Below, piece after piece: positions 1-5,864 of a DNA stretch of 11,606 nucleotides (positions within the stretch are counted from its first letter, which is position 1; every line of letters begins with the position of its first letter). This DNA comes from Muribaculaceae bacterium. GTDB taxonomy: Bacteria > Bacteroidota > Bacteroidia > Bacteroidales > Muribaculaceae. The stretch covers positions 1-11,606 of the forward strand of contig JAIDJJ010000580.1 of assembly GCA_029052265.1 (NCBI GenBank), given 5' to 3'. The position numbers and the translations under genes are program-made. Below the pieces are notes generated by a model. The model was not told the DNA's origin. It was given only the letters and a program-made list of their open reading frames with translations, and searched no databases.

Positions 1-491
1 CCCTCTTCCCCACCCTTGCCGACCGCATCTCTGCCGAGATAGACGACCTTGCCGCGCAGGCTGTCATGTCGGTGCCGCGCGAAAGGCTCACCGGCTGGCG
101 GCTCCTCCCCGGCGACGGGCTGAAGATACACCCCGACGGATCTGCCACACTCCCCCTCCCTTCCGACTTCCTTATGCTCTTCAACCTCCGGATGTCTGAC
201 TGGGAGCGGGAAGTCTGCGAGATCCTTCCCCACGACCATTGGCTGTCGCGGCTCCAGAAGAGCAGATGGCACGGACTCCGCGGCACCCCTTCCCGCCCCC
301 TTGCCTTCGGCTATCCCGCCGAAGGGGGAGGGAAAGCCCTCCGCCTCTACTCCACCGCCCCCGGCGCCACCATTGCGGAGGGATGGTATCTCCCCGCCCC
401 GAAAACAGACGCGGCAGGCGAGATCGAAATCCCGCCCGCCGCCTACCGTCGCCTTATCGAAAGCCTCAGGGACAAACTTGAATGCACGTGA
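1..491 (+). CDS. 3' part of an unrecognised gene (about 162 residues visible)
   Basis: The frame is open from base 3 to a TGA at 489-491 with no stop, so the gene probably begins upstream of the window; an internal ATG at 66 would give 141 residues, but the codons before it (LFPTLADRISAEIDDLAAQA) look equally coding. I do not recognise the family. Visible features are a basic/aromatic stretch (RERLTGWRLLPGD), a proline-bounded segment LPLPSDFLMLFNLRMSDWERE, several Trp residues, and a C-terminal helix-like tail (AAYRRLIESLRDKLECT). No signal peptide, membrane segment or catalytic motif can be seen, although the N-terminus is missing. The stop lies 2 bp from the stop of the convergent repressor gene. 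Together with that phage-type repressor this hints at a prophage-derived or other mobile segment, but that is inference. Composition is GC-rich, with codon third positions mostly C or G. Confidence 0.7.
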   Translation, partial: LFPTLADRISAEIDDLAAQAVMSVPRERLTGWRLLPGDGLKIHPDGSATLPLPSDFLMLFNLRMSDWEREVCEILPHDHWLSRLQKSRWHGLRGTPSRPLAFGYPAEGGGKALRLYSTAPGATIAEGWYLPAPKTDAAGEIEIPPAAYRRLIESLRDKLECT

Positions 492-493
492 CC

Positions 494-1153
494 CTACATC
501 ACCGTGCTCGTGCTCACAGTGGCAAGCACCCTGTAAAGACCGAGGATACTGTTCTGGGGGATCCTGATCGGAGGATACTTTTCATTATAACTGTGCGCCT
601 CGATAAACTCATCCCCCTCGTCAGAAGGGTGCACCACCTTCACAAGCACACCGTTACGGGTGTCGATCACCATAGGGTTGCCCCAGGGGATGAACGAACG
701 GTCGATGATCTTCTTGATAAAGATCGTGGCGCCGTTCGGGATATTGGGCTCCATGCTGTCGCCGGTGACATGAATAGCCATGTCAGCCCCCCTGAACGGG
801 GCGATCACCTTCCGGCAATCCTCCTCCGACACCCCCTCCGACCATTCCTGAAGTGTGCCGGCAAACGCCTCGACCGGGAGCAGCGGCACGGCATATCCTC
901 TCAGATCGTTGACAGCGCCCGTATTTCCGTCACCGCGCTGAGCGGCGCGATACATCTCCCCTTCCCCATAAAGGAGCCAGTCGCGGTTGAGCTGCGGATA
1001 TACCTCCATCATCTTTGCCACCTTCACCTCAGGCATCGATTTTCGCATAGCCCCGAGATAGGCGACAGACACCCCCATGTCGCGGGAAAACTGGCTGTTG
1101 CTTATGCCCTCGGCACGAAGAAAGCGCAGAAGGCGGTCTTTTACTGTCTCCAT
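494..1153 (-). CDS. XRE-type HTH / S24 (LexA-like) autoproteolytic repressor
   Basis: Predicted phage-type transcriptional repressor of 219 residues. Residues about 5-60 form an XRE-like helix-turn-helix; the recognition region is around SNSQFSRDMGVSVAYLGAMR. A C-terminal S24 peptidase domain follows a linker. The autocleavage apparatus is visible: Ala98-Gly99 as candidate cleavage bond, Ser133 in GDSMEPN as nucleophile and Lys172 in GVLVKVV as general base. The spacings (about 35 and 39 residues) resemble those of LexA (Ala84-Gly85, Ser119, Lys156). By family knowledge such proteins lose repression when RecA-ssDNA triggers self-cleavage after DNA damage. The start is ATG at 1153-1151; the next gene on the other strand begins at 1217, so this protein probably controls that divergent region and itself. 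The overlapping plus-strand frame at 482-1159 is a shadow. Target genes are inferred from position only. Confidence 0.93.
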   Translation of the reverse strand: METVKDRLLRFLRAEGISNSQFSRDMGVSVAYLGAMRKSMPEVKVAKMMEVYPQLNRDWLLYGEGEMYRAAQRGDGNTGAVNDLRGYAVPLLPVEAFAGTLQEWSEGVSEEDCRKVIAPFRGADMAIHVTGDSMEPNIPNGATIFIKKIIDRSFIPWGNPMVIDTRNGVLVKVVHPSDEGDEFIEAHSYNEKYPPIRIPQNSILGLYRVLATVSTSTVM

Positions 1154-1177
1154 GAGTAATTTAATTAAAATTTAAAG

Positions 1178-1208
1178 CAAAATTAGTATTTAATATTCAA
1201 ATACACAA
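1178..1208 (-). promoter_or_regulatory. Candidate promoter of the repressor gene
   Basis: Read on the minus strand, TAATTTTG (1185-1178) matches the Bacteroides -7 consensus TAnnTTTG. A TTG (1208-1206) lies 20 nt upstream, where a -33 TTTG-like box is expected. Transcription would begin near 1171, about 18 nt before the repressor ATG. The 13 bp ATACTAATTTTGC here is identical to the box upstream of the fimbrial operon at 3154-3166. Confidence 0.5.
1186..1204. promoter_or_regulatory. Candidate repressor operator (19-bp dyad)
   Basis: GTATTT (1186-1191) and AAATAC (1199-1204) form a perfect 6-bp inverted repeat with a 7-bp centre. The dyad lies between the -33 and -7 boxes of the repressor's own promoter, a position where bound repressor would block transcription. 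A second palindrome, TTTAATTAAA, lies at 1160-1169 between the predicted start site and the ATG. Both are in an AT-rich gap, so chance palindromes are possible. Confidence 0.4.
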
Positions 1209-1216
1209 GCAATGAT

Positions 1217-1681
1217 ATGAAATACATACAGCTGACTATCAGAAATGCTGATATTTTTCAAGAATTGAACAAAATAACGGCTTATTCGGGAGCTAAAAAT
1301 GAAAGCAACGCTTCATCCGACACCATCGACCGGGTGACGGCGGTGCAGGAAGATCTCGTGCTGATCGACAGATACCGCGAGATGGCTTGTTCGAGTCTCG
1401 TTGACTCCCTGAAGGAGTTTGTGTCGTCAGCCGATTTCTCCGGCGACGCGCTGCAGCTGACTCTCGAGGCGAGCGGGGCATACGACGACGCTCTGACACC
1501 CGCCCTGCGTTCCGACATATTTTCTTTCATCACGGCTGACATCGCCGCCCGCTGGTTCGCCATGACATGGAAAGAGAAATGCGAGGAATATAAGAATGAG
1601 GCATTGAAATTCCTTGCCGACGCCGGGCGCAAGCTCCATCATCGTCTTCCTCCGCGCCGCAAATCCAAATCACCGGTTTAA
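1217..1681 (+). CDS. Unrecognised small protein, paralog 1 of 3
   Basis: Encodes 154 residues; I do not recognise the family. It shares a layout with the next two genes: a short beta-like opening (YIQLTIRNADIFQELNK) with a TAYSG turn, an acidic helix ending near residue 69, a strand-like segment (LQLTLEAS), a long helix leading to WFAMT (residues 113-117), a final amphipathic helix, and a very basic tail (RRKSKSPV). No signal peptide or membrane segment is visible, so a cytoplasmic or virion location is likelier than the surface. The ATG at 1217 sits in the sequence AATGATATG, repeated exactly before the second paralog, which supports this start. It is divergent from the S24 repressor and may be under its control. 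A structural role in a phage-like particle is possible but rests only on context. Confidence 0.78.
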   Translation: MKYIQLTIRNADIFQELNKITAYSGAKNESNASSDTIDRVTAVQEDLVLIDRYREMACSSLVDSLKEFVSSADFSGDALQLTLEASGAYDDALTPALRSDIFSFITADIAARWFAMTWKEKCEEYKNEALKFLADAGRKLHHRLPPRRKSKSPV

Positions 1682-1689
1682 CCACAAGC

Positions 1690-1990
1690 AATCTCCCGCA
1701 GAGTCGTGGGTAACAAAAATCTCCCGCAAAGGCGCAGAGGACTCGCAGAGGAATTTTTTTAAGGCTCCCGAAATCGCATAATGAAGACTCCTCGAATCTC
1801 CGCCTTCATGAACCTACATCAAAATCCCTCCCTTCAAAAAATCCTTCAATATCCCTCAATATTCCTCAATATTCCTCAATATTCCTCTCTTAAAAAAATT
1901 CCTCTGCGAGTCCTCTGCGCCTTTGCGGGAGATTCAAACACACAAGACTCTGCGGGAGATTCACCCACACAAGCGACTCTGCGTGAAATC
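1690..1990. repeat. Noncoding inverted-repeat element with 46-bp perfect arms
   Basis: This fills most of the 335-bp gap between paralogs 1 and 2. The arms 1718-1763 and 1889-1934 are perfect reverse complements over 46 bp, separated by 125 bp. Outside them is a second pair, 1690-1705 and 1946-1961 (16 bp, perfect), offset by 12-nt and 11-nt unpaired spacers. A degenerate third copy of the outer unit lies only on the right (about 1975-1990). The core words are CTCTGCG and GCGGGAGATT. As RNA this would fold into a very stable long hairpin. It could be a MITE-like or REP-like dispersed element, a terminator, or a processing site. No target-site duplication was recognised. Confidence 0.85.
1841..1890 (+). 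repeat. Tandem 10-bp repeat, five copies
   Basis: Five consecutive decamers fit the pattern AT[TC]C[CT]TCAAT, the last degenerate (ATTCCTCTCT). The array lies in the loop of the 46-bp inverted repeat and ends against its right arm. A 10-bp period of AAT/ATT words matches the DNA helical repeat and would favour intrinsic bending (inference). The overlapping 70-codon ORF at 1781-1993 is repeat-derived and not called. Confidence 0.8.
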
Positions 1991-2016
1991 TAATAACTCA
2001 TCTAATATTAAATGAT

Positions 2017-2502
2017 ATGCAAAACATCCACATCACCCTCGACCTCGCCGAGATAATCTACGACATCCAGAACAAGACTTATCTCACCGGGAAAAGCCGT
2101 CACGACGGCACAAACCACGAACAGGTGGCAAACATGCAGGCAAACGACGACGACGAATGCGCCAACCAGATTCTCAGAAGCATCTCCACCGCCTTCAACA
2201 ACCTGAAAACGAAGCTGAGCGAATACCTCGTGACCATGACCCTCACCGGCGACAACACCCCGCTGGAGGCTGACGGCACACTTGAGTTCACCCTCAGCAT
2301 GCCTTCCAACTACAACAACGCCACGGTCGACACCATCGCATCCGCCGCGCATCAGTATATCGTCAGTTCGGCGGTGGCGGAATGGTTTGCCATCACCTGC
2401 AAGTCCGACACCACACAATACACCGCCCTTGCCGACGTCTGCCTCAAGATCATCTCCGAAGCGATCAACCGGCGCAAGCGACCGTCGAGACGCAGCAGCT
2501 GA
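2017..2502 (+). CDS. Unrecognised small protein, paralog 2 of 3
   Basis: Encodes 161 residues, not recognised. Aligning by eye to paralog 1: HITLDLAEIIYDIQNKTYLTG matches the QLTIRNADIFQELNKITAYSG opening; an acidic run (NDDDECANQILRSI) precedes a helix; LEFTLSM matches LQLTLEA; and WFAIT (residues 123-127) matches WFAMT. A basic tail (NRRKRPSRRSS) ends the protein. Compared with paralog 1 the middle is about seven residues longer. The upstream bases TAATATT and AATGATATG also recur before paralog 1, pointing to duplication that included the 5' junction. Paralog 3 starts 62 bp downstream, consistent with one transcript. No export signal is present. Function is unknown. Confidence 0.78.
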   Translation: MQNIHITLDLAEIIYDIQNKTYLTGKSRHDGTNHEQVANMQANDDDECANQILRSISTAFNNLKTKLSEYLVTMTLTGDNTPLEADGTLEFTLSMPSNYNNATVDTIASAAHQYIVSSAVAEWFAITCKSDTTQYTALADVCLKIISEAINRRKRPSRRSS

Positions 2503-2564
2503 AACGCGCCCGCAGAGACCGTCTGCCGCCAGAAATTCTACAGATAATTACAAAATTATGAACC

Positions 2565-3041
2565 ATGAACACCACCCGCCTCACATTCAACATCAAAGCC
2601 CTCCATCACGAAATCGCCGGGATAGCCTATGTGACCGCCGACGTCCTGCTTCAGGCAGACAACCACCACGCCCTCCACCAGACATTCGACATCTGCGAGG
2701 ATGAGAACGCCCTGCGCATAGACCGCCTCCTGAACCTCGCTTTTTCGGAAGCCGCCCACGCCCTCGCGCCGATTCTCCTCACCTTCCGTCCCTTCAGGGC
2801 GGGAGGTGAGGGATGCGCGTCGTTTACCTTTGCCACAGGAACGGTATCATCCCCTGTGCTCCTCCGGATAAAGGAGACGGTACGGGAATTTCTGATCTGC
2901 CGCGCACTTCACGGATGGCTGTCGGTGACACTCCCCGGCTCGGCACAGAAATGGAACGACCGCGCACAACTGCTACTCGCCGCCCTCCGGGCGTTACCTT
3001 CCGGCAGACACACGATCACACGGCGCCCGTCCCCTTTCTGA
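2565..3041 (+). CDS. Unrecognised small protein, paralog 3 of 3 (most diverged)
   Basis: Encodes 158 residues, not recognised. The same plan is visible: RLTFNIKALHHEIAGIAYVTA opening, an acidic stretch (ICEDENALRID) leading into a helix, a strand-like ASFTFATG, a helix running into WLSVT (residues 118-122), and a basic, proline-containing tail (ITRRPSPF). It is the most diverged of the three, with WLSVT in place of WFAxT. An ATG at 2558 is out of frame; the ATG at 2565 gives the aligned opening. The stop codon lies in the loop of a perfect 8-bp stem, which probably marks the end of the cluster. No signal peptide. The role is unknown and can only be guessed from the repressor-linked setting. 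Confidence 0.75.
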   Translation: MNTTRLTFNIKALHHEIAGIAYVTADVLLQADNHHALHQTFDICEDENALRIDRLLNLAFSEAAHALAPILLTFRPFRAGGEGCASFTFATGTVSSPVLLRIKETVREFLICRALHGWLSVTLPGSAQKWNDRAQLLLAALRALPSGRHTITRRPSPF

Positions 3042-3049
3042 GGGGACGG
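3027..3049 (+). terminator. Hairpin spanning the stop codon of paralog 3
   Basis: CCGTCCCC (3027-3034) and GGGGACGG (3042-3049) form a perfect 8-bp GC-rich stem with a 7-nt loop that includes the TGA. No T-run follows, so it is either an incomplete intrinsic terminator or an mRNA 3'-end stabiliser. Confidence 0.4.
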
Positions 3050-3134
3050 ACAGCCCCGTTTGCCCCTCATTCGGAGCAAAAGCCTCATGAAATGTTAAAA
3101 AACGCCTCATTATCAAAATTTTTAACAGAAAGTA

Positions 3135-3166
3135 TTGACTACTGCAACTTTTTATACTAATTTTGC
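3135..3166 (+). promoter_or_regulatory. Candidate promoter of the fimbrial operon
   Basis: TTG at 3135-3137, a 20-nt spacer and TAATTTTG at 3158-3165 match the Bacteroides -33/-7 arrangement. The spacer length and the 13-bp ATACTAATTTTGC are identical to those of the repressor promoter at 1178-1208. Transcription would begin near 3172 and run about 460 nt before the first clear fimbrial-cluster gene. No comparably good promoter was found closer to 3632. Confidence 0.55.
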
Positions 3167-3217
3167 ACTATAATTCAAACACTACACGAAGTTTAATTTA
3201 AAAACCATATAATCAAG

Positions 3218-3251
3218 ACAGATTTGCCAGCGTGAATCTGTTCCTCTTTTT
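3218..3251 (+). terminator. Terminator-like hairpin in the leader (possible attenuator)
   Basis: ACAGATT (3218-3224) and AATCTGT (3235-3241) form a 7-bp stem with a 10-nt loop, followed by TCCTCTTTTT. It lies only about 46-80 nt after the predicted transcription start, the classic place for an attenuator. The stem is AT-rich, so strength is uncertain. Confidence 0.35.
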
Positions 3252-3327
3252 CACTACAAGGACTGCCTGCACTTGCCTGCAGACAAACCGGGAAACTGAT
3301 AATTCAATCCTTACAGATTAAGTTATT

Positions 3328-3456
3328 ATGGGTACGTTAAGCGATTTTAGACATATCAAAGCCGCATACGGCAAAAAGGTAAATCTGCGATTTACCCCCC
3401 CCGATTTTGCCAACACATTAATACTCAATGCTTTAACAAATATCTCACTCACTTAG
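3328..3456 (+). CDS. Possible 42-residue leader ORF with a C8 tract
   Basis: ATG at 3328 opens 42 codons ending in TAG at 3454-3456; the peptide begins MGTLSDFRHIKAAYGKK and matches nothing I know. It lies wholly within the predicted leader. Eight consecutive C (3395-3402) fall at about codons 23-25. One added C would shift into a frame that stays open to a TGA at 3633-3635, overlapping the ATG of the DUF3575 gene at 3632. The loss of one C would stop it within a few codons. The shifted-frame peptide is rich in Cys, His, Thr and Ser and does not look like a folded protein, so this may simply be noncoding leader. Confidence 0.22.
   Translation: MGTLSDFRHIKAAYGKKVNLRFTPPDFANTLILNALTNISLT
3378..3396 (+). 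other. Perfect 8-bp hairpin abutting the C8 tract
   Basis: GGTAAATC (3378-3385) and GATTTACC (3389-3396) pair perfectly around a TGC loop. The last two C of the stem are the first two of the C8 run, so the hairpin could promote slippage or act as an RNA signal. Confidence 0.5.
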
Positions 3457-3631
3457 CTTGTAACGCGGGCGTTGCAGGCTGTCTTGTCGTATCCCTTCAC
3501 TGTCAGGCATCGCCGTCTGCGACCCACTTTTGCATGCAAACATTTCCCGAGACCGATACTTCCGAGGCAAGCCTGCACGCGTCAGCATATACTACACATA
3601 CCTCTTTTCCACATCAGACATCCTTACATCT

Positions 3632-4216
3632 ATGAAAATAAAATTTGCAATCCTGCTCCTTTGCATCATAGGAGCATGCGGCGGGGCTTTCGCCCAGAAA
3701 GCGGCGGTCAAGACCAACCTCTTGAGCGACGCCCTGCTCAACCCCAACATCGCCGGAGAGTTTGCCCTCGCGCCACGATGGACATTTGACGTCTCCGGAC
3801 AATTCAACATCTGGGATCTTTCACACGACCGCAAATGGAAACACTGGGTGGTGCAGCCGGAGATCAGATACTGGTTCTGCGACAGATTCGCAGGTCATTT
3901 CGTAGGTGCGCATCTCCTCGGCGGACAGTATAACGTCGGACACCTCGACATCCCCGTCTCTTTCTTAGGCACTGATTTCAGAAAGCTCAAAGACTCCCGC
4001 TACCAGGGCTGGTTTGGCGGCGCAGGCATAGCCTACGGCTACGACTGGGTGCTTTCCGAACACTGGAACCTTGAGGCGGAGATCGGCATAGGCTGGACAT
4101 ATACCCGCTATGACCGCTTCCGCTGCTCCGGATGCGGGAAGAAAATTGAGGAAAACAAACCACACAATTATTTCGGACCTACCAAAGCCGCAATCAACCT
4201 TGTCTATGTATTCTAA
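3632..4216 (+). CDS. DUF3575-family outer-membrane beta-barrel-like protein
   Basis: Encodes 194 residues. The ATG at 3632 was chosen because it gives a clean signal peptide (MKIKFAILLLCIIGACGGAFA, probably cut before Gln22); the frame is open further upstream to 3530, but that extension has no signal and is leader. After cleavage comes the DUF3575-type opening KTNLLSDALLNPNIAGE (28-44), then alternating strands with Gly/aromatic patterns (GGQYNVGHLD, GGAGIAYGYDW, IGIGWTYTRY), a Cys-x-x-Cys at 165-168, and a terminal strand AAINLVYVF ending in Phe, as expected for an outer-membrane barrel. The family commonly sits first in Bacteroidales fimbrillin clusters together with DUF3868. A role in fimbrial export or anchoring is inferred from that association. 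The next gene follows after 54 bp. Confidence 0.9.
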   Translation: MKIKFAILLLCIIGACGGAFAQKAAVKTNLLSDALLNPNIAGEFALAPRWTFDVSGQFNIWDLSHDRKWKHWVVQPEIRYWFCDRFAGHFVGAHLLGGQYNVGHLDIPVSFLGTDFRKLKDSRYQGWFGGAGIAYGYDWVLSEHWNLEAEIGIGWTYTRYDRFRCSGCGKKIEENKPHNYFGPTKAAINLVYVF

Positions 4217-4218
4217 TC

Positions 4219-4246
4219 AATTATTAATTATTAATTTTTAATTGAT
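4219..4246 (+). repeat. Heptamer array 1 (AATTATT type)
   Basis: Four consecutive 7-mers fill half of the 54-bp gap: AATTATT, AATTATT, AATTTTT, AATTGAT. The segment 4215-4223 also pairs with 4239-4247 (9 bp) as an AT-rich hairpin beginning at the DUF3575 stop codon. Confidence 0.7.
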
Positions 4247-4270
4247 TTAAGGGAACAAAAACTGAAAACA

Positions 4271-5764
4271 ATGAAGAAAACTACCATCATACTATCTCTT
4301 GCGGCTTGCTCTATCTTGGCGGAGGCAAAGGGGATCTCTCCGGTGGGGATCGACAGCATCTCTTTTGACCGGCACGGCAACTTCATGGTGCTCGACATGA
4401 ATCTCAATTTCTCCCCCACCGACGTGCAGAGCTCCCGCGCTCAGGTGCTCACCCCTCTCATCATATCGGAAGCCGGCGACACCCTCGCCCTACCCTCTGT
4501 CGGTGTCTACGGCAGACAGCGCTACATACAGTATCTCCGCAACGGACGCCATCCGCTCGGGACCAATGATCAATCCTCATCAATTAGTAATGAGCAATTG
4601 GCAATTAGTAATGAGCAGAGCATTTTTAAGAATTCCGAACGTCCCTCGGGTCTCGCTTATCATGCCGACACCCCGTATCAGGAATGGATGGGAAACTCCA
4701 GGCTCGTCATGCGCCGTCAGCTATACGGATGCGCCGACTGCCTGATTGAGGAGCGTACCGACGGGGTGACAGAATATTTTCAGCTCGATCCCGCAATACC
4801 CGAGATCGTCTATTTCCAGGCGAAGGACACCGGCGCCAAGATCGAGACCCTTGAAGGGTCGGCGTTCGTCGACTTCCCCGTAGACCAGACTGTAATCTAT
4901 CCGGAATATCGCAACAATGTGCGCGAGTTGGGCAGGATTCAGGCTACCATCGACACTGTCTACAACGACAAGGACGTGACTATCACCGGAGTCTGGCTGA
5001 AAGGTTTTGCATCTCCGGAGAGCCCCTACAGCCACAACACCGACCTCGCCATCGGGCGTACAGCAGCCCTTAAGAAATATATCGGGCAACTCTATAAGTT
5101 CCCCGACTCCATAATCACCACCGATTATGAACCGGAAGACTGGGCGGGTCTGCGCCGTTTCGTCGCCAATTCCAATATCGACCACAAGGACGAGATCCTT
5201 GCCATGATCGATTCCGACATGAACCCCGATGCGAAAGAGGCAAAGATCAAGCGCACTTATCCGGCGGAATACAAGTTCATGCTCCAGAACTACTACCCCG
5301 CCCTGCGCCACACAGACTACAAGATCACTTACGAGATCAAGCGTTTTGACGATCTCGACAAGATCCGGGAAGTGATGCGCACGAAGCCCAACCGTCTGTC
5401 GCTCCGCGAGTTTTTCCTTCTCGGCAATGCCGCCGAACCGGGCAGTCAGGAATTTAACGACGTCTATGAGACAGCCGTGCGTATGTATCCCGACAATCCG
5501 ACAGCCAACATCAACGCCGCCAACGCTGCCCTTCAGCGCGGGGACTACACCACCGCCGCCCAATATCTTGACCGTGCGGGCGACACCCCCGAAGCGGTAT
5601 ATGCGCGTGGGTCGCTTGCCTTCAAGACCGGCGACTACGACAAGGCGGAACAGCTGATGAAAGAGGCGTTGCCCTCGATCCCGGTGGCACAGTCTACTCT
5701 TGACGAGATCGCACGTATTCGCGCCAACGACAAAGAGAAAATCGTCGGTGTCGTATTGGAATGA
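4271..5764 (+). CDS. DUF3868-family protein with OmpA-like and TPR-like regions
   Basis: Encodes 497 residues. A signal peptide (MKKTTIILSLAACSILAEA) is followed by a beta-rich DUF3868-type N-terminal region with conserved-looking VLDMNLNF (40-47) and YGCADC (152-157). An OmpA-like segment (about 230-360) contains GFASPESPYSHNTDLAIGRTAAL, the usual OmpA-like ASPE...N..LA..R..AL pattern; it may bind peptidoglycan. A C-terminal TPR-like region (about 395-470) contains NPTANINAANAALQRGDY and GSLAFKTGDYDKAEQLMKEAL. The protein probably acts in the periplasm or at the outer membrane next to the DUF3575 barrel; this pair recurs beside Bacteroidales fimbrillins, though the mechanism is unknown. Residues 99-116 (NDQSSSISNEQLAISNEQ) are encoded by an AT-rich heptamer repeat in an otherwise GC-rich gene and look like an insertion. 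Confidence 0.9.
   Translation: MKKTTIILSLAACSILAEAKGISPVGIDSISFDRHGNFMVLDMNLNFSPTDVQSSRAQVLTPLIISEAGDTLALPSVGVYGRQRYIQYLRNGRHPLGTNDQSSSISNEQLAISNEQSIFKNSERPSGLAYHADTPYQEWMGNSRLVMRRQLYGCADCLIEERTDGVTEYFQLDPAIPEIVYFQAKDTGAKIETLEGSAFVDFPVDQTVIYPEYRNNVRELGRIQATIDTVYNDKDVTITGVWLKGFASPESPYSHNTDLAIGRTAALKKYIGQLYKFPDSIITTDYEPEDWAGLRRFVANSNIDHKDEILAMIDSDMNPDAKEAKIKRTYPAEYKFMLQNYYPALRHTDYKITYEIKRFDDLDKIREVMRTKPNRLSLREFFLLGNAAEPGSQEFNDVYETAVRMYPDNPTANINAANAALQRGDYTTAAQYLDRAGDTPEAVYARGSLAFKTGDYDKAEQLMKEALPSIPVAQSTLDEIARIRANDKEKIVGVVLE
4565..4616 (+). repeat. Heptamer array 2, in frame inside the DUF3868 gene
   Basis: AATGATC, AATCCTC, a 3-bp interruption (ATC), then AATTAGT, AATGAGC, AATTGGC, AATTAGT, AATGAGC. 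The 16-mer CAATTAGTAATGAGCA occurs at 4581-4596 and 4602-4617, period 21 bp. Because 21 bp is seven codons, the frame is preserved and the protein carries ISNEQLA-ISNEQSI. Confidence 0.8.
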
Positions 5765-5767
5765 TCA

Positions 5768-5819
5768 GCCGAATCGGCACGACAACAACCAAAGCTTAAC
5801 ATCCGGGGAAAACTCCGGA
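5768..5819 (+). other. Two small hairpins between the DUF3868 gene and the major fimbrillin
   Basis: GCCG-aat-CGGC (5768-5778) follows the DUF3868 stop, and TCCGG (5802-5806) pairs with CCGGA (5815-5819). No T-tract follows either, so strong termination is unlikely. The rest of the gap (5820-5864) is a C-poor, A-rich leader typical of Bacteroidetes translation starts. Confidence 0.35.
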
Positions 5820-5864
5820 CCAAACAATAAAAAAATAACAAACAACAATAAAACAACCAACACA

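Larger units (their letters stand above)
3172..3631 (+). other. Long 5' leader of the fimbrial operon
   Basis: This stretch has no convincing conventional gene. It contains a terminator-like hairpin (3218-3251), two GCCTGCA words (3265-3271 and 3275-3281), a possible 42-codon ORF (3328-3456) with an internal hairpin and C8 tract, then TGCAGGC (3473-3479) and a third GCCTGCA (3571-3577). The last pair extends into a stem of 11 pairs with one bulged base (3469-3480 with 3570-3580), enclosing 89 nt. The bases after 3470 are open in several frames, which looks like composition rather than coding. Its length depends on the predicted promoter. Confidence 0.45.

Noticed and set aside
482..1159. 225-codon plus-strand ORF
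   Set aside because: It is antisense to the repressor gene, which has a clear HTH and S24 catalytic motifs; the plus-strand product is His/Arg-rich and without recognisable pattern.
1781..1993. 70-codon ORF in the inverted-repeat element
   Set aside because: It reads through the decamer repeat and the right arm, so its peptide only reflects repeat sequence.
3472..3789. 105-codon ORF overlapping the DUF3575 start
   Set aside because: It overlaps the signal peptide region of a well-supported gene in another frame; several frames are open here because stop codons are scarce.
4721..5563. 280-codon minus-strand ORF
   Set aside because: Antisense shadow of the DUF3868 gene, produced by its GC-rich codon usage; valine/glycine-rich with no family features.
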